A stretch of DNA of 64,000 bases from an uncultured Pirellulaceae bacterium (GTDB lineage Bacteria > Planctomycetota > Planctomycetia > Pirellulales > Pirellulaceae): the NCBI GenBank assembly GCA_938083195.1, contig CALKCK010000019.1:62001-126000 (forward strand). The letters run 5' to 3'. Each line of letters starts with the position of its first letter. Positions within the stretch are counted from its first letter, which is position 1. Under the pieces are notes generated by a model. The model did not search any database. It saw only the letters and a list, made by a program, of their open reading frames with translations, and had not been told where the DNA came from. Position numbers and translations under genes: made by a program. This document shows, piece after piece, positions 34,782 through 44,369 of this stretch.

Positions 34782-35753
34782 TCATTTCCCCAAAACGTAT
34801 GCAAAAATTAACGGCGCGACGATCGATGCATCGGAGTTAATCATAAATCGAGGTGTCTCGGCAGCTAATTTGCTCCAAGTGATTTTTTCATTGGGTACGG
34901 CGCCTGAGTAAGAACCATAGGAAGTGGTTGAGTCCGAGATTTGAGCGAAGTACTGCCAGAGTCGGATGTCTTTTTTCAAATCTTGAATGATCGTGGGAAC
35001 CGCGCAGATTGCGAAGTCTCCGGCAATCCCACCGGCAATTTGAAAGAATCCAATCGGAGCGTGAGCATCCGTTTCTAAATACCAGTTGACAAGATGTTCC
35101 ATTTGCTCAGTCCCTGAGCGCAGAGCATGGTGCGATTGGATTTTCTTTTCAATGCAACGCGCAGCAAATATATTTCCGAGAGTGGAATCTTCGAACCCCG
35201 GTGAGTAAACCGGTATCTTTTTTTCAAAAGCTGCCAATAGCCATGAGTGGGACGGATCGATCTGAAAGTGAGGTTCCAGTACACCAGTTTCAAAGAGCTT
35301 GTAGAAAACCTCATAGGGGAACAGGCTTATTCCGTTGTCGGCATTCTCTGCACAGACGGACATGAAATTTCCTTCGATATGTCGCATCACGGTTTCAGGA
35401 ATACACGTATCGGTGACGCGATTGAATCCTTCTTCGAGGAGTGCGGTCTCGTCAGTCGGCGAGAGGTCTCGATAGTTTGGGACCACTCGATATTCATTGT
35501 GGGCAACCAGATTGAAGACATCTTCTTCCAAATTAGCACCCGTGCAGGAGATGGCGTGGACTTTGTCCGTGCGGATCATTTCAGCCAGTGAAATTCCGAG
35601 TTCAGCGGTGCTCATCGCTCCGGCTAAGCTGACCAGCATTTTACCCCCGCCTTCGAGATGCTGTTTATAGGATCGTGCCGCGGCGACAGTTTCTCTAGCG
35701 TTGAAGTGTAAGAAATTCTGGTCCAGAAAATCAGAAATTGGGGAATTCGACAT
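34782..35753 (-). CDS. Deoxyhypusine-synthase-family protein (possible homospermidine synthase)
   Basis: 323 residues. The fold signature of deoxyhypusine synthase is there: LVSLAGAMSTAELG (NAD site), SCTGANLEEDVFN and SGAVPNEKITWSK, where K295 aligns with the catalytic Lys that takes up the aminobutyl group. Bacteria lack eIF5A, so bacterial members are thought to act on polyamines, for example making homospermidine from putrescine. The agmatine-to-putrescine genes lie 15 kb upstream, which fits. It is divergent from the gene at 36032. The exact acceptor is not known. Confidence 0.9.
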   Translation of the reverse strand: MSNSPISDFLDQNFLHFNARETVAAARSYKQHLEGGGKMLVSLAGAMSTAELGISLAEMIRTDKVHAISCTGANLEEDVFNLVAHNEYRVVPNYRDLSPTDETALLEEGFNRVTDTCIPETVMRHIEGNFMSVCAENADNGISLFPYEVFYKLFETGVLEPHFQIDPSHSWLLAAFEKKIPVYSPGFEDSTLGNIFAARCIEKKIQSHHALRSGTEQMEHLVNWYLETDAHAPIGFFQIAGGIAGDFAICAVPTIIQDLKKDIRLWQYFAQISDSTTSYGSYSGAVPNEKITWSKLAAETPRFMINSDASIVAPLIFAYVLGK

Positions 35754-35884
35754 GGCAGTGACTTTTATCAGGGGGGGATTTTTGTGTTTAGATTGAGGGT
35801 TGGAGCCATCCAGTGCAAGCCCGGTAAATGCTAACTGGCGGATTGATCAAACGTGCTTAGCGGTACCAAAAATTGAGTAATGGG

Positions 35885-35940
35885 GGATGCACAAATGAAA
35901 CAACAGGTTGCATCCTATCGACACGATGCAAAAAAGCATC
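35885..35940. promoter_or_regulatory. Cluster of inverted (G)GATGC elements
   Basis: GGATGC (35885-35890) and GCATCC (35910-35915) form one inverted pair, GATGC (35925-35929) and GCATC (35936-35940) another. They lie in the 278-bp gap between two divergent genes, so they may be operator half-sites. Confidence 0.3.
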
Positions 35941-36031
35941 AGTGGCAGATTAGTGAAATGTGATTAAAACCCCGCGTTTTTGAAGATTTAAGTGAGGATT
36001 TGGCTTCGGCACCAAGTTTGCAAAAGGAGCA

Positions 36032-36910
36032 ATGGAAGACTCAATCATTATCCCTGTAAATTTTTCGAAGAAACAAACAATGCACGCCAGTCAACTCGCA
36101 GAACTTGGAAGTTGGATCGCACTTCATGCTGGTAATTTCATTTACGGCGAAAATCATCAGCCTTCACTTGCAGCTACCAACTATTGGACGGCTTCTAAAG
36201 TACGGCTTCAGCGGTGGGTCGCTGCATTGAAGATGTTTGAGCAAGATTTTGCCAATTGCGACCCTGGCCATGACCCATGGCCAGCATTTGAAATTGTTGT
36301 GCAGGAAATTTTATTATCGGAATTATTGACGCGGGTTTGGTCGGCGACGGTCATTACCCATGATTGGTATCATCAACAAGATGAAATGCACGGAGTCGCT
36401 CATTCTGTTCATGTCGCCCATATCGAAGCCAAGAACCGGGCAATCCGAATTCTGCTTCACGCCCGACCAGAAAATGAGATCGTATTTGATCGGCTGAATC
36501 GACTGCGGCGTCGAGTGGAACGTTGGACAGATATGTTTTTGGGGCAACTTCCCAATGGCGAAAAAGCTTCGATTTTTGGTTTCGACCGTAATCGTGTTCT
36601 TGATTTCAATCGTGAGCAAGACGATGCGTTGGAATCTGAAATTGTGATGCGGCAACGCGTGATTGCTGCTTCATTCTCAGTCGACGTGATCCGAGATCAA
36701 ACGCCTTATTCCGCCAATCCAGATCTCAATCGAGAATTGGCAGCTGGAATTTTAGACTTTTTCACTGCAGATCGATTTGATTCAAATAGCATGCCCAAAT
36801 CAACTCGAATGATCTGGATGGAAAAAGCTCAAATCGATACTCAATTGTTACTTGACGAACTCGTCGACTTTGAGAACGAGGCAGAACAGCCTCGGTTTTC
36901 TCTCAAGTAA
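36032..36910 (+). CDS. Hypothetical cytoplasmic protein with a His-rich segment
   Basis: 292 residues, no signal peptide or membrane helix, mostly helical. A conspicuous segment at about 110-136 has HDWYHQQDEMHGVAHSVHVAH, with six His and several acidic residues in 21 positions, which could bind a divalent metal. The C-terminal half has RLNRLRRRVERWTDMFLG and is basic. I do not recognise a family. It is divergent from the DHS-family gene and convergent with the O-methyltransferase gene. Confidence 0.65.
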   Translation: MEDSIIIPVNFSKKQTMHASQLAELGSWIALHAGNFIYGENHQPSLAATNYWTASKVRLQRWVAALKMFEQDFANCDPGHDPWPAFEIVVQEILLSELLTRVWSATVITHDWYHQQDEMHGVAHSVHVAHIEAKNRAIRILLHARPENEIVFDRLNRLRRRVERWTDMFLGQLPNGEKASIFGFDRNRVLDFNREQDDALESEIVMRQRVIAASFSVDVIRDQTPYSANPDLNRELAAGILDFFTADRFDSNSMPKSTRMIWMEKAQIDTQLLLDELVDFENEAEQPRFSLK

Positions 36911-36932
36911 AATGAGAACGTCGTCCCTGAGG

Positions 36933-37931
36933 TCACGCACGCTGGGCGAGAATCAGGCCCCAGTAGTAAGGCGTCGCTGGTAGGTGCGCGAATTGAACTT
37001 GGGCAAATCCACTCGACCGAAGTTCACTTTCAAGAACCAGTGGGTCGTGCAACCGTCCCTGCGAAGATCGCAAGCTTAATTCGAGGTTGAAAATGGCAAG
37101 GTTTTTGTCGCCGTTCTCTTGACCTGGAAAGATGTCGACGATGGCAAATTCACGATCCGGCTTGACAAGTTTGTGAACTTGGCTGAAAAGTCTTTGGCAG
37201 GAACCTAAAGTCATTCGGTGAATTTGGCCGGCGATTAATACCAAATCAAAGGAATCGTTTTGAATCTCTTGAATGGAATCAAGGTCGAGAATGTTTTCTG
37301 CTTCAACGTAAGTGACTTCGTGTTCAGAACCGACACTGTCAATCGTTCTCCGCGCCCTCTGGATTCCAATTGGGCTGTCTAGGAGAGTGATTTGTGCTCC
37401 TGGATCTGAATGCGTCAGGGTTGCGGAGAAGATTGCTGAGCCGCATCCAATTTCGAGAATTCGCAGAGCTTTTCTGGAGTTACCAATATCGAGTGCTTGG
37501 GCAGCAACCATCGCAGTTGGCGTGAGCGTCCATTCTTCGCTAGTTTTGTTAGCAATGTAATCAATGTCCTCTAACGGGACTTCGTCGCAAACAGGAAGCG
37601 GGGCACCGGTCTTGGCGTGGAGTACAAGGTGTTTCCAGTATTCGTCCCCAAAATCGTAAAATCGATCAGGGATCAACCTCGCAATCGAGGAGAGTGCGTA
37701 ATCTTCGCCGTATTTTTCTACAAGCTCCGTTTCCGCTACGACATCCAATAGTCGGGAAAGTGCTTCCGGGTGAGCGCCCAGTTCTTCAGCGAGTTGAGCG
37801 GCGGTGCGTTGACCATTACGAAGTGCATTTATAACGCCGAGGTCGACTGCAGCACGAATTGCATGAGAAAGTGCATTACGATGCTGGAGAGAAATAAAAT
37901 CTTCGAGTGTTTTCTGTTGTGAACTGGACAT
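36933..37931 (-). CDS. O-methyltransferase-like protein with N-terminal dimerisation/winged-helix domain
   Basis: 332 residues. The N-terminal part (about 10-95) is the winged-helix dimerisation domain of plant-type O-methyltransferases (HAIRAAVDLGVINALRNG, TAAQLAEELGAHPEALSRLLD). The C-terminal part is a class I SAM domain with ILEIGCGSAIFSATL and ITLLDSPIGIQRARR. A Cys-less acceptor site cannot be read. Such proteins methylate small hydroxylated metabolites; substrate unknown. It is divergent from the haem-protein gene (52-bp gap). Confidence 0.9.
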   Translation of the reverse strand: MSSSQQKTLEDFISLQHRNALSHAIRAAVDLGVINALRNGQRTAAQLAEELGAHPEALSRLLDVVAETELVEKYGEDYALSSIARLIPDRFYDFGDEYWKHLVLHAKTGAPLPVCDEVPLEDIDYIANKTSEEWTLTPTAMVAAQALDIGNSRKALRILEIGCGSAIFSATLTHSDPGAQITLLDSPIGIQRARRTIDSVGSEHEVTYVEAENILDLDSIQEIQNDSFDLVLIAGQIHRMTLGSCQRLFSQVHKLVKPDREFAIVDIFPGQENGDKNLAIFNLELSLRSSQGRLHDPLVLESELRSSGFAQVQFAHLPATPYYWGLILAQRA

Positions 37932-37983
37932 TGTTTCCTTTCTGTTTCAAACTATATTGCACACGTTCGAGGAGACTTAATCA

Positions 37984-40551
37984 ATGCCACTCAGGTTAAT
38001 ATCTATGATTATTCGATTTGCACCGGCCAAATTCTTGTTGGTTCGATGCCAAAATAGCGTTTTTATTGCAATGCTGCTAATCCTTTCTTTGGTCTGTCTT
38101 GACGCTGGGGGTGTCCAAGCCCAGACGACCACAGCGGAGGATTTGAAATTGCCACCCGGTTTTCAAGCAGAGTTATTATATAACGTGCCCAGTGAGCAAG
38201 GCTCGTGGGTTTCGATGACGCCTGATCCGCAAGGGCGATTGATCGCGTCAGATCAATACGGAAAACTTTACCGGATCACTCCTGGAGATGGCGATTCTTC
38301 TAAGGTAGAAGAAATCGACTTGAGTATTGGATTTGCGCAAGGGTTGTTGTGTGCGTTTGACAGTTTGTACGTCGTCTCTTATGGAATCAGCCCCCCCAAA
38401 GCTAAGAAGGGGAGTAAGCCAGCCAAGAAGATAGAATCAAAGCCTGCGGGGTTGTATCGCGTGCGGGACACGAATCAGGATGACCAATATGACAGCGTCG
38501 AGCTGCTGCGTGAGTTTGTTGGAAAGTCGGAGCATGGTCCTCATGCCGTGATTCTTAGTCCGGACAAGAAGTCACTTTATATTTGTGCTGGTAACGCCAC
38601 CAAGATTCCTGATCCAGAGACCACACGCGTCCCAAGATTATGGAAAGAAGATCAAGTGCTAAATCGGCTGCCGGATGCCCGCGGGCATGCTGCTGGTCGT
38701 CTCGCGCCTGGTGGTTGGATTTGCAAAACCGATCCCGACGGAAAGTCGTTTGAATTAGTGGCGATGGGATTTCGAAATGAATACGACATCGCCTTTGATC
38801 CCAATGGTGAATTGTTTACATACGATGCGGATATGGAGTGGGATGTTGGGCTGCCTTGGTACAGACCAACGCGAGTCTGTCATGTTGTCAGCGGAGGTGA
38901 GTTTGGTTGGCGGCATGGATCAGGTAAGTGGCCAGAATATTATCCGGATAGTGTTCCTCCAGTATTGAATATTGGGCCAGGAAGTCCGACGGGCATTGTG
39001 TTTGGAACGGGTGCGAAATTTCCAGCCGATTACCAAAATGCGTTATTCATCTCTGACTGGAGTTACGGCATGATTTATGCTGTACGAATGTCTTCTAAGG
39101 GCTCAAGCTACCAAGCGACCAAAGAGAAGTTTTGCTCCGCACCGGCATTACCTGTGACGGACCTCGTCATTAATCCTGTCGACGGTGCGATGTACTTTTT
39201 AGTTGGCGGTCGTCGTTCTCAATCGGCGCTTTACCGTGTGACCTACGTCGGTGATAAGTCTGTCGCGCCAGTCGCCTACCCTGGGCTTGAGAGCGCGGTA
39301 GCGGTAAGACGAAAACTAGAGTCATTTCATGTTCCAGATGCTGTCGTAGACTGGCCGATGGTTTGGGAGAAGTTGGCAGATCCTGATCGAATGATTCGCT
39401 ATGCTGCACGAACTGCATTGGAGTTACAAGCGTTTGATAAGTGGCAGGATCCGTTTTCCGCAACTCAACCACAGCGTGTGTTGGAGTTAATGACGGCGGT
39501 CGCGCGTTGTGGCGATGAACAAAGTCAGGCGAAGGTTATTAAGCAACTTGCGGCATTAGATTGGAATCAGCTTTCGAGGGACCAGAGACTCCACTTGATC
39601 CGAGTCTACGGTTTGACACTTTGTCGATTGGGTGAGCCGACCGAATCAACTCAAGCGTCTATTCGGCGTTTAGCCCAATATTTCCCAGTCAACGACGAAC
39701 AAGTAGATCGCGAACTGGCCAAGCTATTAGTTGCTGTGAAGGCGGAGGGAGCGACTTCGAAAATCGTCGATAAATTACTGACGCCCAGCGCCCAAGAGCC
39801 ACAAATTGCTTATGCGATGATTTTGAGTGACGCGCAAACTGGATGGAATCCTGCTTTGAGGGAAAAGTATTTCCGTTGGTTTGCGGAATCTGCAAAAACC
39901 AAGGGTGGTAATTCATTCGGTGGATATATCAGTAATATCAAAAAATACGCGGTCGAAAAATTATCGAACCAAGAAAAACAGGATTTGGCAGAAGTGCTGG
40001 CTTTGAAGCCAGAGGTTAGTGATCCGTATGCGGACCTAAAGGCGAGGCCGGTCGTCAAAAAGTGGGGGATGGGAGATTTTGTCGATGACGAAAACACTGT
40101 GTTTGCCAATCGAGATCTTGAAAATGGAAAGCAAATGTTTGCACTTGCCACGTGTTACAAATGCCATCGCATGGAAGGGCAGGGCGGGATTGTTGGTCCT
40201 GATCTAACACCGGCAGGCCATCGCTTTAGTACTCGCGATTTAATCGAGACAATCGTTGACCCGAATAAAGAGATTTCGGATCAATATGAGGCAACCATTT
40301 TTCAACTCGACGATGGAACAATGGTTACAGGGAGGGTCGCGAACCTGAACGGGAATCAATACATGGTTCAGGAGAACATGATCGATCCGGGGAGATTCAC
40401 AAACGTTCGAGTCGACCAAATCGAAGTGATGAAACCTTCTAAAGTCTCGATGATGCCAACGGGGTTGCTTGATACCTTAACGCGAGATGAAATTCTCGAT
40501 TTATTGGCTTACATGAAATCGGTGGGGAAGAAGGCTGCCGGAAAGAAATAG
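37984..40551 (+). CDS. Beta-propeller (PQQ/GDH-like) protein with C-terminal haem-binding domain
   Basis: 855 residues with a signal peptide (about 25-47). The N-terminal 420 residues form a glucose-dehydrogenase-like propeller (KLPPGFQAELLYNVP, TPDPQGRLIASDQYG, GFRNEYDIAFDPNGELFTYDADMEWD). A helical repeat region with HEAT-like units follows (about 440-690), then a c-type haem domain with CYKCH (about residue 723) and the planctomycete end motif VGPDLTPAGHRFSTRDLIETIVDPNKEI. It is a planctomycete 'putative heme-binding domain' protein, probably an extracytoplasmic sugar or alcohol oxidoreductase; its substrate is unknown. GAGGAG lies 9 bp before the ATG. Confidence 0.93.
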   Translation: MPLRLISMIIRFAPAKFLLVRCQNSVFIAMLLILSLVCLDAGGVQAQTTTAEDLKLPPGFQAELLYNVPSEQGSWVSMTPDPQGRLIASDQYGKLYRITPGDGDSSKVEEIDLSIGFAQGLLCAFDSLYVVSYGISPPKAKKGSKPAKKIESKPAGLYRVRDTNQDDQYDSVELLREFVGKSEHGPHAVILSPDKKSLYICAGNATKIPDPETTRVPRLWKEDQVLNRLPDARGHAAGRLAPGGWICKTDPDGKSFELVAMGFRNEYDIAFDPNGELFTYDADMEWDVGLPWYRPTRVCHVVSGGEFGWRHGSGKWPEYYPDSVPPVLNIGPGSPTGIVFGTGAKFPADYQNALFISDWSYGMIYAVRMSSKGSSYQATKEKFCSAPALPVTDLVINPVDGAMYFLVGGRRSQSALYRVTYVGDKSVAPVAYPGLESAVAVRRKLESFHVPDAVVDWPMVWEKLADPDRMIRYAARTALELQAFDKWQDPFSATQPQRVLELMTAVARCGDEQSQAKVIKQLAALDWNQLSRDQRLHLIRVYGLTLCRLGEPTESTQASIRRLAQYFPVNDEQVDRELAKLLVAVKAEGATSKIVDKLLTPSAQEPQIAYAMILSDAQTGWNPALREKYFRWFAESAKTKGGNSFGGYISNIKKYAVEKLSNQEKQDLAEVLALKPEVSDPYADLKARPVVKKWGMGDFVDDENTVFANRDLENGKQMFALATCYKCHRMEGQGGIVGPDLTPAGHRFSTRDLIETIVDPNKEISDQYEATIFQLDDGTMVTGRVANLNGNQYMVQENMIDPGRFTNVRVDQIEVMKPSKVSMMPTGLLDTLTRDEILDLLAYMKSVGKKAAGKK

Positions 40552-40578
40552 ACGTTCACTGCGGCGGGTGAGCGAGTC

Positions 40579-41199
40579 TTATTTCTGTGCAGAGCCGAGC
40601 GGTTTTAATTCAAACCGTTCGGTCGTTCTGGAATAGCCTCGTCCTCCCAAGCGCCCAATCGTATCTAATTTAGACGGATCGATTTTTTGATCGTCATCCA
40701 GAATGTTGTCCGCGATATTCATCAAGACGATTTTGCCGATGATAACATTGGCGGCGAGGGGTCCTTCTCCTACGGGAACGATTTGAATGACTTCGCATTC
40801 GAATTGAATTGGAGATTCCAAGACACCGGGGGGCTGAACCCTTTTGCTTGGAGTGGGTGTGAGTCCGACCTCGCTGAACTCACTCGTTTCGTACTGGAAA
40901 TCACCAGCGGTTTCAACCATCGGCTGGGCGATTGCAAATGGTACGACATTAACGACAAACTCCCCGTTGGAGCGGATGTTGACAAGGGTGTCTTTGGGAG
41001 ATCCATCCGGGCGGTTTACTGGCGAGAACATCAGCGCTGCGGGGGCGCTGCAAACTCCATTGAAATAGCTGAAGGGGGCGAGATTTGTTACCCCCGTTGG
41101 CGAAACGGTTGACACCCAGGCAATTGGCCTCGGTGTAATTGCCCGAATCATGGTTGAGTAAACAAGCGATGCCGATTCGGCTTCGGGGTCGATTAACAT
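40579..41199 (-). CDS. Flavin reductase family (FMN-binding) protein
   Basis: 206 residues from the ATG at 41199, which is where the domain begins (LVYSTMIRAITPRPIAWVSTVSPTG); an earlier TTG at 41265 overlaps the HmgA gene. Motifs: APFSYFNGVCSAPAALMFSPV, then DTLVNIRSNGEFVVNVV. The family reduces FMN with NAD(P)H, usually for a partner monooxygenase. It follows homogentisate dioxygenase on the same strand, so a role in aromatic-compound catabolism is possible. Confidence 0.9.
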   Translation of the reverse strand: MLIDPEAESASLVYSTMIRAITPRPIAWVSTVSPTGVTNLAPFSYFNGVCSAPAALMFSPVNRPDGSPKDTLVNIRSNGEFVVNVVPFAIAQPMVETAGDFQYETSEFSEVGLTPTPSKRVQPPGVLESPIQFECEVIQIVPVGEGPLAANVIIGKIVLMNIADNILDDDQKIDPSKLDTIGRLGGRGYSRTTERFELKPLGSAQK

Positions 41200-41255
41200 G
41201 ATTTCAGATTCACGAATTGAGTCGTTTTTTTGAGTCCACTGGGGAAGAGGTTGAC

Positions 41256-42425
41256 CTAAAGCCAACTCATGGGGTAACTAGGATCATCCATTTCCATTGC
41301 CTGCTGAGTGAGGAACAGAGGTCGGTCGGTGTCGTACATCACTGCCATTTCGTTAGTGAAGTCCATGCCCATACTTTTCATGATGGTTCCCGGATGGGGC
41401 CCGTGCGGAATCCCTCCTGGGTGAAGCGTCATGCTGCCTACATCGACTCCTTTGCGGGAACCGAATTCGCCTTCCACGTAGTACAACACTTCATCGGCTT
41501 CGACGTTACTGTGGACGTAAGGTACTTTGACTGCTTTTGGATGGTGGTCGAGGTGCCTTGGCGCGAACGTACAAATCACAAACCCTCTCATCTCAAAGGT
41601 TTGTTGATAAGGGGGTGGCAGGTGGAGTGTGCCGGTGAGTGGTTCAAAATCCCAAGCATTGAAAGTGTAGGGGTAGAGGAATCCGTCCCAGCCGACGACG
41701 TCGAATGGGTTGTTGGCCATAACGACACGTGTCAACTGGCTGCCGTTTTTGATCAGGATCGACGTTTCGACATCTTCGTCTTTTGAATCCAGTTCGAGCG
41801 GACTGTGAAAATCTCTTTCGCTGTAGGGTGAGCCGAGAAGCATCTGCCCGTCTTGATTGAGGTACTGTTGTGGAATCCGGACTGGTCCGTTGCTTTCGAT
41901 AATTAAATGGTCTTCTTGCGAAATGGATTCGCTAACGATGCGGTAATTGCACGTTCTTGGAATGACACAATAGTCACCACGGCGGTAGGGAAGACGCCCA
42001 TAGGTTGTCTCAATGTGCCCCTGCCCATGATGGATAAAGATGATTTCATCGGCAGCAGCATTTCGGTATATCTCAGCCTGTTGTCGGTCTGGGCGAACGC
42101 GGTACGCGGTAAGATCTTCGTTGAACATCATGGGGATGCGATCGGTGATGGGGTCACCGCCCCTCACAAGATCGCCAGATTTAATGTGGTGATGCCGCAG
42201 TTCCTGATCCGAGCAAGCATTAAGTTCGAGCTTGCCAACGGTCTCGGTTGAGACGACTCGTGTCGGGGGCCGACGATGGTAGAGGATACTGTAAACACGA
42301 TCGAATCCTTGTGTCGTTACAACGTGTTCATAGAACAGTCCCTCGTTCAAATAGCTTTCGCCCTTATTTTCAAATTGCATGTGGCGTTTAGGTGGAATTT
42401 CACCAAGGCGGCGGTAACTAGGCAT
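41256..42425 (-). CDS. hmgA: Homogentisate 1,2-dioxygenase
   Basis: 389 residues, the shorter bacterial form. The N-terminal jelly-roll part has LFYEHVVTTQGFDRVYSILYH; the iron site lies in PYVHSNVEADEVLYYVEGEFG and GGIPHGPHPGT with the His-Glu-His ligands. It opens the ring of homogentisate to maleylacetoacetate in tyrosine and phenylalanine degradation. The flavin reductase gene follows on the same strand. HPD or fumarylacetoacetase genes are not seen in the window. Confidence 0.94.
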   Translation of the reverse strand: MPSYRRLGEIPPKRHMQFENKGESYLNEGLFYEHVVTTQGFDRVYSILYHRRPPTRVVSTETVGKLELNACSDQELRHHHIKSGDLVRGGDPITDRIPMMFNEDLTAYRVRPDRQQAEIYRNAAADEIIFIHHGQGHIETTYGRLPYRRGDYCVIPRTCNYRIVSESISQEDHLIIESNGPVRIPQQYLNQDGQMLLGSPYSERDFHSPLELDSKDEDVETSILIKNGSQLTRVVMANNPFDVVGWDGFLYPYTFNAWDFEPLTGTLHLPPPYQQTFEMRGFVICTFAPRHLDHHPKAVKVPYVHSNVEADEVLYYVEGEFGSRKGVDVGSMTLHPGGIPHGPHPGTIMKSMGMDFTNEMAVMYDTDRPLFLTQQAMEMDDPSYPMSWL

Positions 42426-42656
42426 AACGACAAACCGTTAGATAAAATGGATTACGATGCAGGGATCGATTCACGATAGGTGAACCGAGTGCAAAAAACT
42501 TGGCCCCAACGTTTTGGGGTATTTTAATAATCGACCGAACCAAAACCCGGAATTTATCTTGGTTAGCGGGAATTGGCAACTTGTTTAATCGTCTGTAAGG
42601 TAACACAATCGTCCGTCGATCCGAATTTGAAGTTCCAATTATTGGACAGCTGGCCT

Positions 42657-43382
42657 ATGAATCTCGAACCAAATCACAATCCAGTCTGCCTGGTGACCGG
42701 CGGGAGCAGCGGAATTGGCTTAGCGACGGCGCTGCTTTTGGCTAAAAAAGGCTACGAGATTGTGATTTGTGGCAGGCGAGAATCGAATCTACTGGAAGCA
42801 AAGCGGGCGATCGACGCAGTTTTAGACGGCCGCAAATGTTTGACGATCGTGGCTGATTTGGCAGATACAGAGCGAGCTTTGGCGGTGGCCGAAGAGACGC
42901 TGAGCCATTTTGGGCGAATCGATTTGTTGGTCAATAATGCGGCGGCATCACCGCTTGCGATGTTTCATGATATTTCGCCGGAGACATTTGAGACTACGAT
43001 TAATACCAATGTCAGAAGCTTGTTTTATCTCACGCAGGCTATTTGGAAACAAATGAGAACTCAGCGGGCGGGCGTGATCGTTAATATTTCATCCCTTTCA
43101 GCGGTTGACCCGTTCGAAGGATTAGGTTTTTATGGAGCTTGCAAGGCTTGGATGGATCTGATGACACAGGCGCTTGCCAGCGAAGGGGCTGAATTAGGGC
43201 TTCGGGTTTGTTCGATCCGCCCGGGAGCGGTGGAGACACCAATGCTCCGGCGATTGTTCCCCGACTTCCCTTCAGAGCAATGCGTTCAACCTCGTAAGAT
43301 TGCTGAAGCGGTTTGGGGATGCGTTTCCCAACCAGAGAACTATCCAAGTGGCAAGGCATTTACGGTCACGGGCCAATCTTAG
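42657..43382 (+). CDS. Short-chain dehydrogenase/reductase
   Basis: 241 residues from the ATG at 42657, which starts directly before the coenzyme motif TGGSSGIG (14-21). The second motif is VNNAAASP and the catalytic Ser, Y159 and K163 lie in ISSLSAVDP and FYGACKAWM. The Arg in VICGRRES after the second strand suggests NADP. Substrate unknown. It is divergent from hmgA and is followed by the PTPS-like gene after 33 bp. Confidence 0.94.
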   Translation: MNLEPNHNPVCLVTGGSSGIGLATALLLAKKGYEIVICGRRESNLLEAKRAIDAVLDGRKCLTIVADLADTERALAVAEETLSHFGRIDLLVNNAAASPLAMFHDISPETFETTINTNVRSLFYLTQAIWKQMRTQRAGVIVNISSLSAVDPFEGLGFYGACKAWMDLMTQALASEGAELGLRVCSIRPGAVETPMLRRLFPDFPSEQCVQPRKIAEAVWGCVSQPENYPSGKAFTVTGQS

Positions 43383-43415
43383 TTTGTTTATAATCACGAA
43401 AATAATGCAAGTTGT

Positions 43416-44225
43416 ATGATGCGCCTTTCTCGAGAAATTCGATTTTCGCTTGTTTCCCCGGATAACATTGGCACGTCTCACGCAAAGAATTCATGGGCGG
43501 GTTGGCCATCGACCAATACAGTGGTTCCCTCGCTCGTCATGGGTTGCGTGATCGAGGGTGAGCCCGATTCGGAATCAGGCTATCTCTGCGACGTTTCACT
43601 CATCGATGAGCTGTTGAGGTCGATCGCGACAGAGGTTCTGATTTGTCATCCTCAGCGTTTTCCAACCGGTGAGTTGATGGCGCGTGGTATTTATCAGGAG
43701 TTTCTGAAGCGTTGGAATCATGCTGCGAGGCTAGTTTCAATTTCGTTGGCGACCAATCCGTATTTAGAGTTTTCAATCATTTCAGAGCAAGATATGAACC
43801 TAACTGCAGACGATGATGTGACCGTACAGTTGACACAACAGTTCGAATTCTCGGCGGCACATCGGTTGCACTGTAGCCAACTTTCGGATGAAAAAAATCG
43901 GCAATTATTTGGGAAGTGTAACAATCCGGCTGGGCACGGACATAACTATGTTCTCGATATTACGCTGTCGAATCAGGTCGAAAAGCAGACTGGATCTATT
44001 TTCTCGTTGGGTCAATTTGAGGAAACAGTTAAAGAGAAAGTGATTGATCGACTCGACCACAAACATTTGAACTACGATGTTGACTATTTTGCGGATTTGA
44101 ATCCAACAGTCGAGAACATTGCTGCGGCAGTTTTTAAGTGGCTTGATGGCCATTTTGGAGAGGCAACACTAGAGCGTGTTAGAGTGTACGAAACGCCCAA
44201 GACATGGGCCGAGTGCAACCGATGA
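43416..44225 (+). CDS. Tandem T-fold protein: 6-pyruvoyl-tetrahydropterin synthase/QueD-like
   Basis: 269 residues with two related T-fold domains. The N-terminal one (about 1-128) has RFSLVSP, WAGWPSTN and a LCDVSLIDELLRSIA segment but no zinc ligands. The C-terminal one (about 134-269) is complete: zinc His H149 and the pair H174/H176 in GHGHNY, catalytic C168 in GKCNNPAGHG, and LDHKHLN. This may make a pterin or queuosine precursor (6-carboxy-tetrahydropterin). The first domain probably serves as a structural partner. It lies 33 bp after the SDR gene on the same strand, so the two may be co-transcribed. Confidence 0.9.
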   Translation: MMRLSREIRFSLVSPDNIGTSHAKNSWAGWPSTNTVVPSLVMGCVIEGEPDSESGYLCDVSLIDELLRSIATEVLICHPQRFPTGELMARGIYQEFLKRWNHAARLVSISLATNPYLEFSIISEQDMNLTADDDVTVQLTQQFEFSAAHRLHCSQLSDEKNRQLFGKCNNPAGHGHNYVLDITLSNQVEKQTGSIFSLGQFEETVKEKVIDRLDHKHLNYDVDYFADLNPTVENIAAAVFKWLDGHFGEATLERVRVYETPKTWAECNR

Positions 44226-44369
44226 TTTAGCTTGGATGACTAACTCATTTGAGGCGAACAAGATTCGTAACTGTGATGAACTTTTCTTTGAGAATCGCCT
44301 GCAAACTCAGGGTTCATTGCTCGTGGGGAATTTTTTTGAAGAGATGCGAACACAAGAAAGTTCAACGCA

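Noticed and set aside
34770-34791. GGGGAA / TTCCCC hairpin at the end of two convergent genes
   Set aside because: Only a 6-bp stem with no T-run in either direction, so a terminator is not supported.
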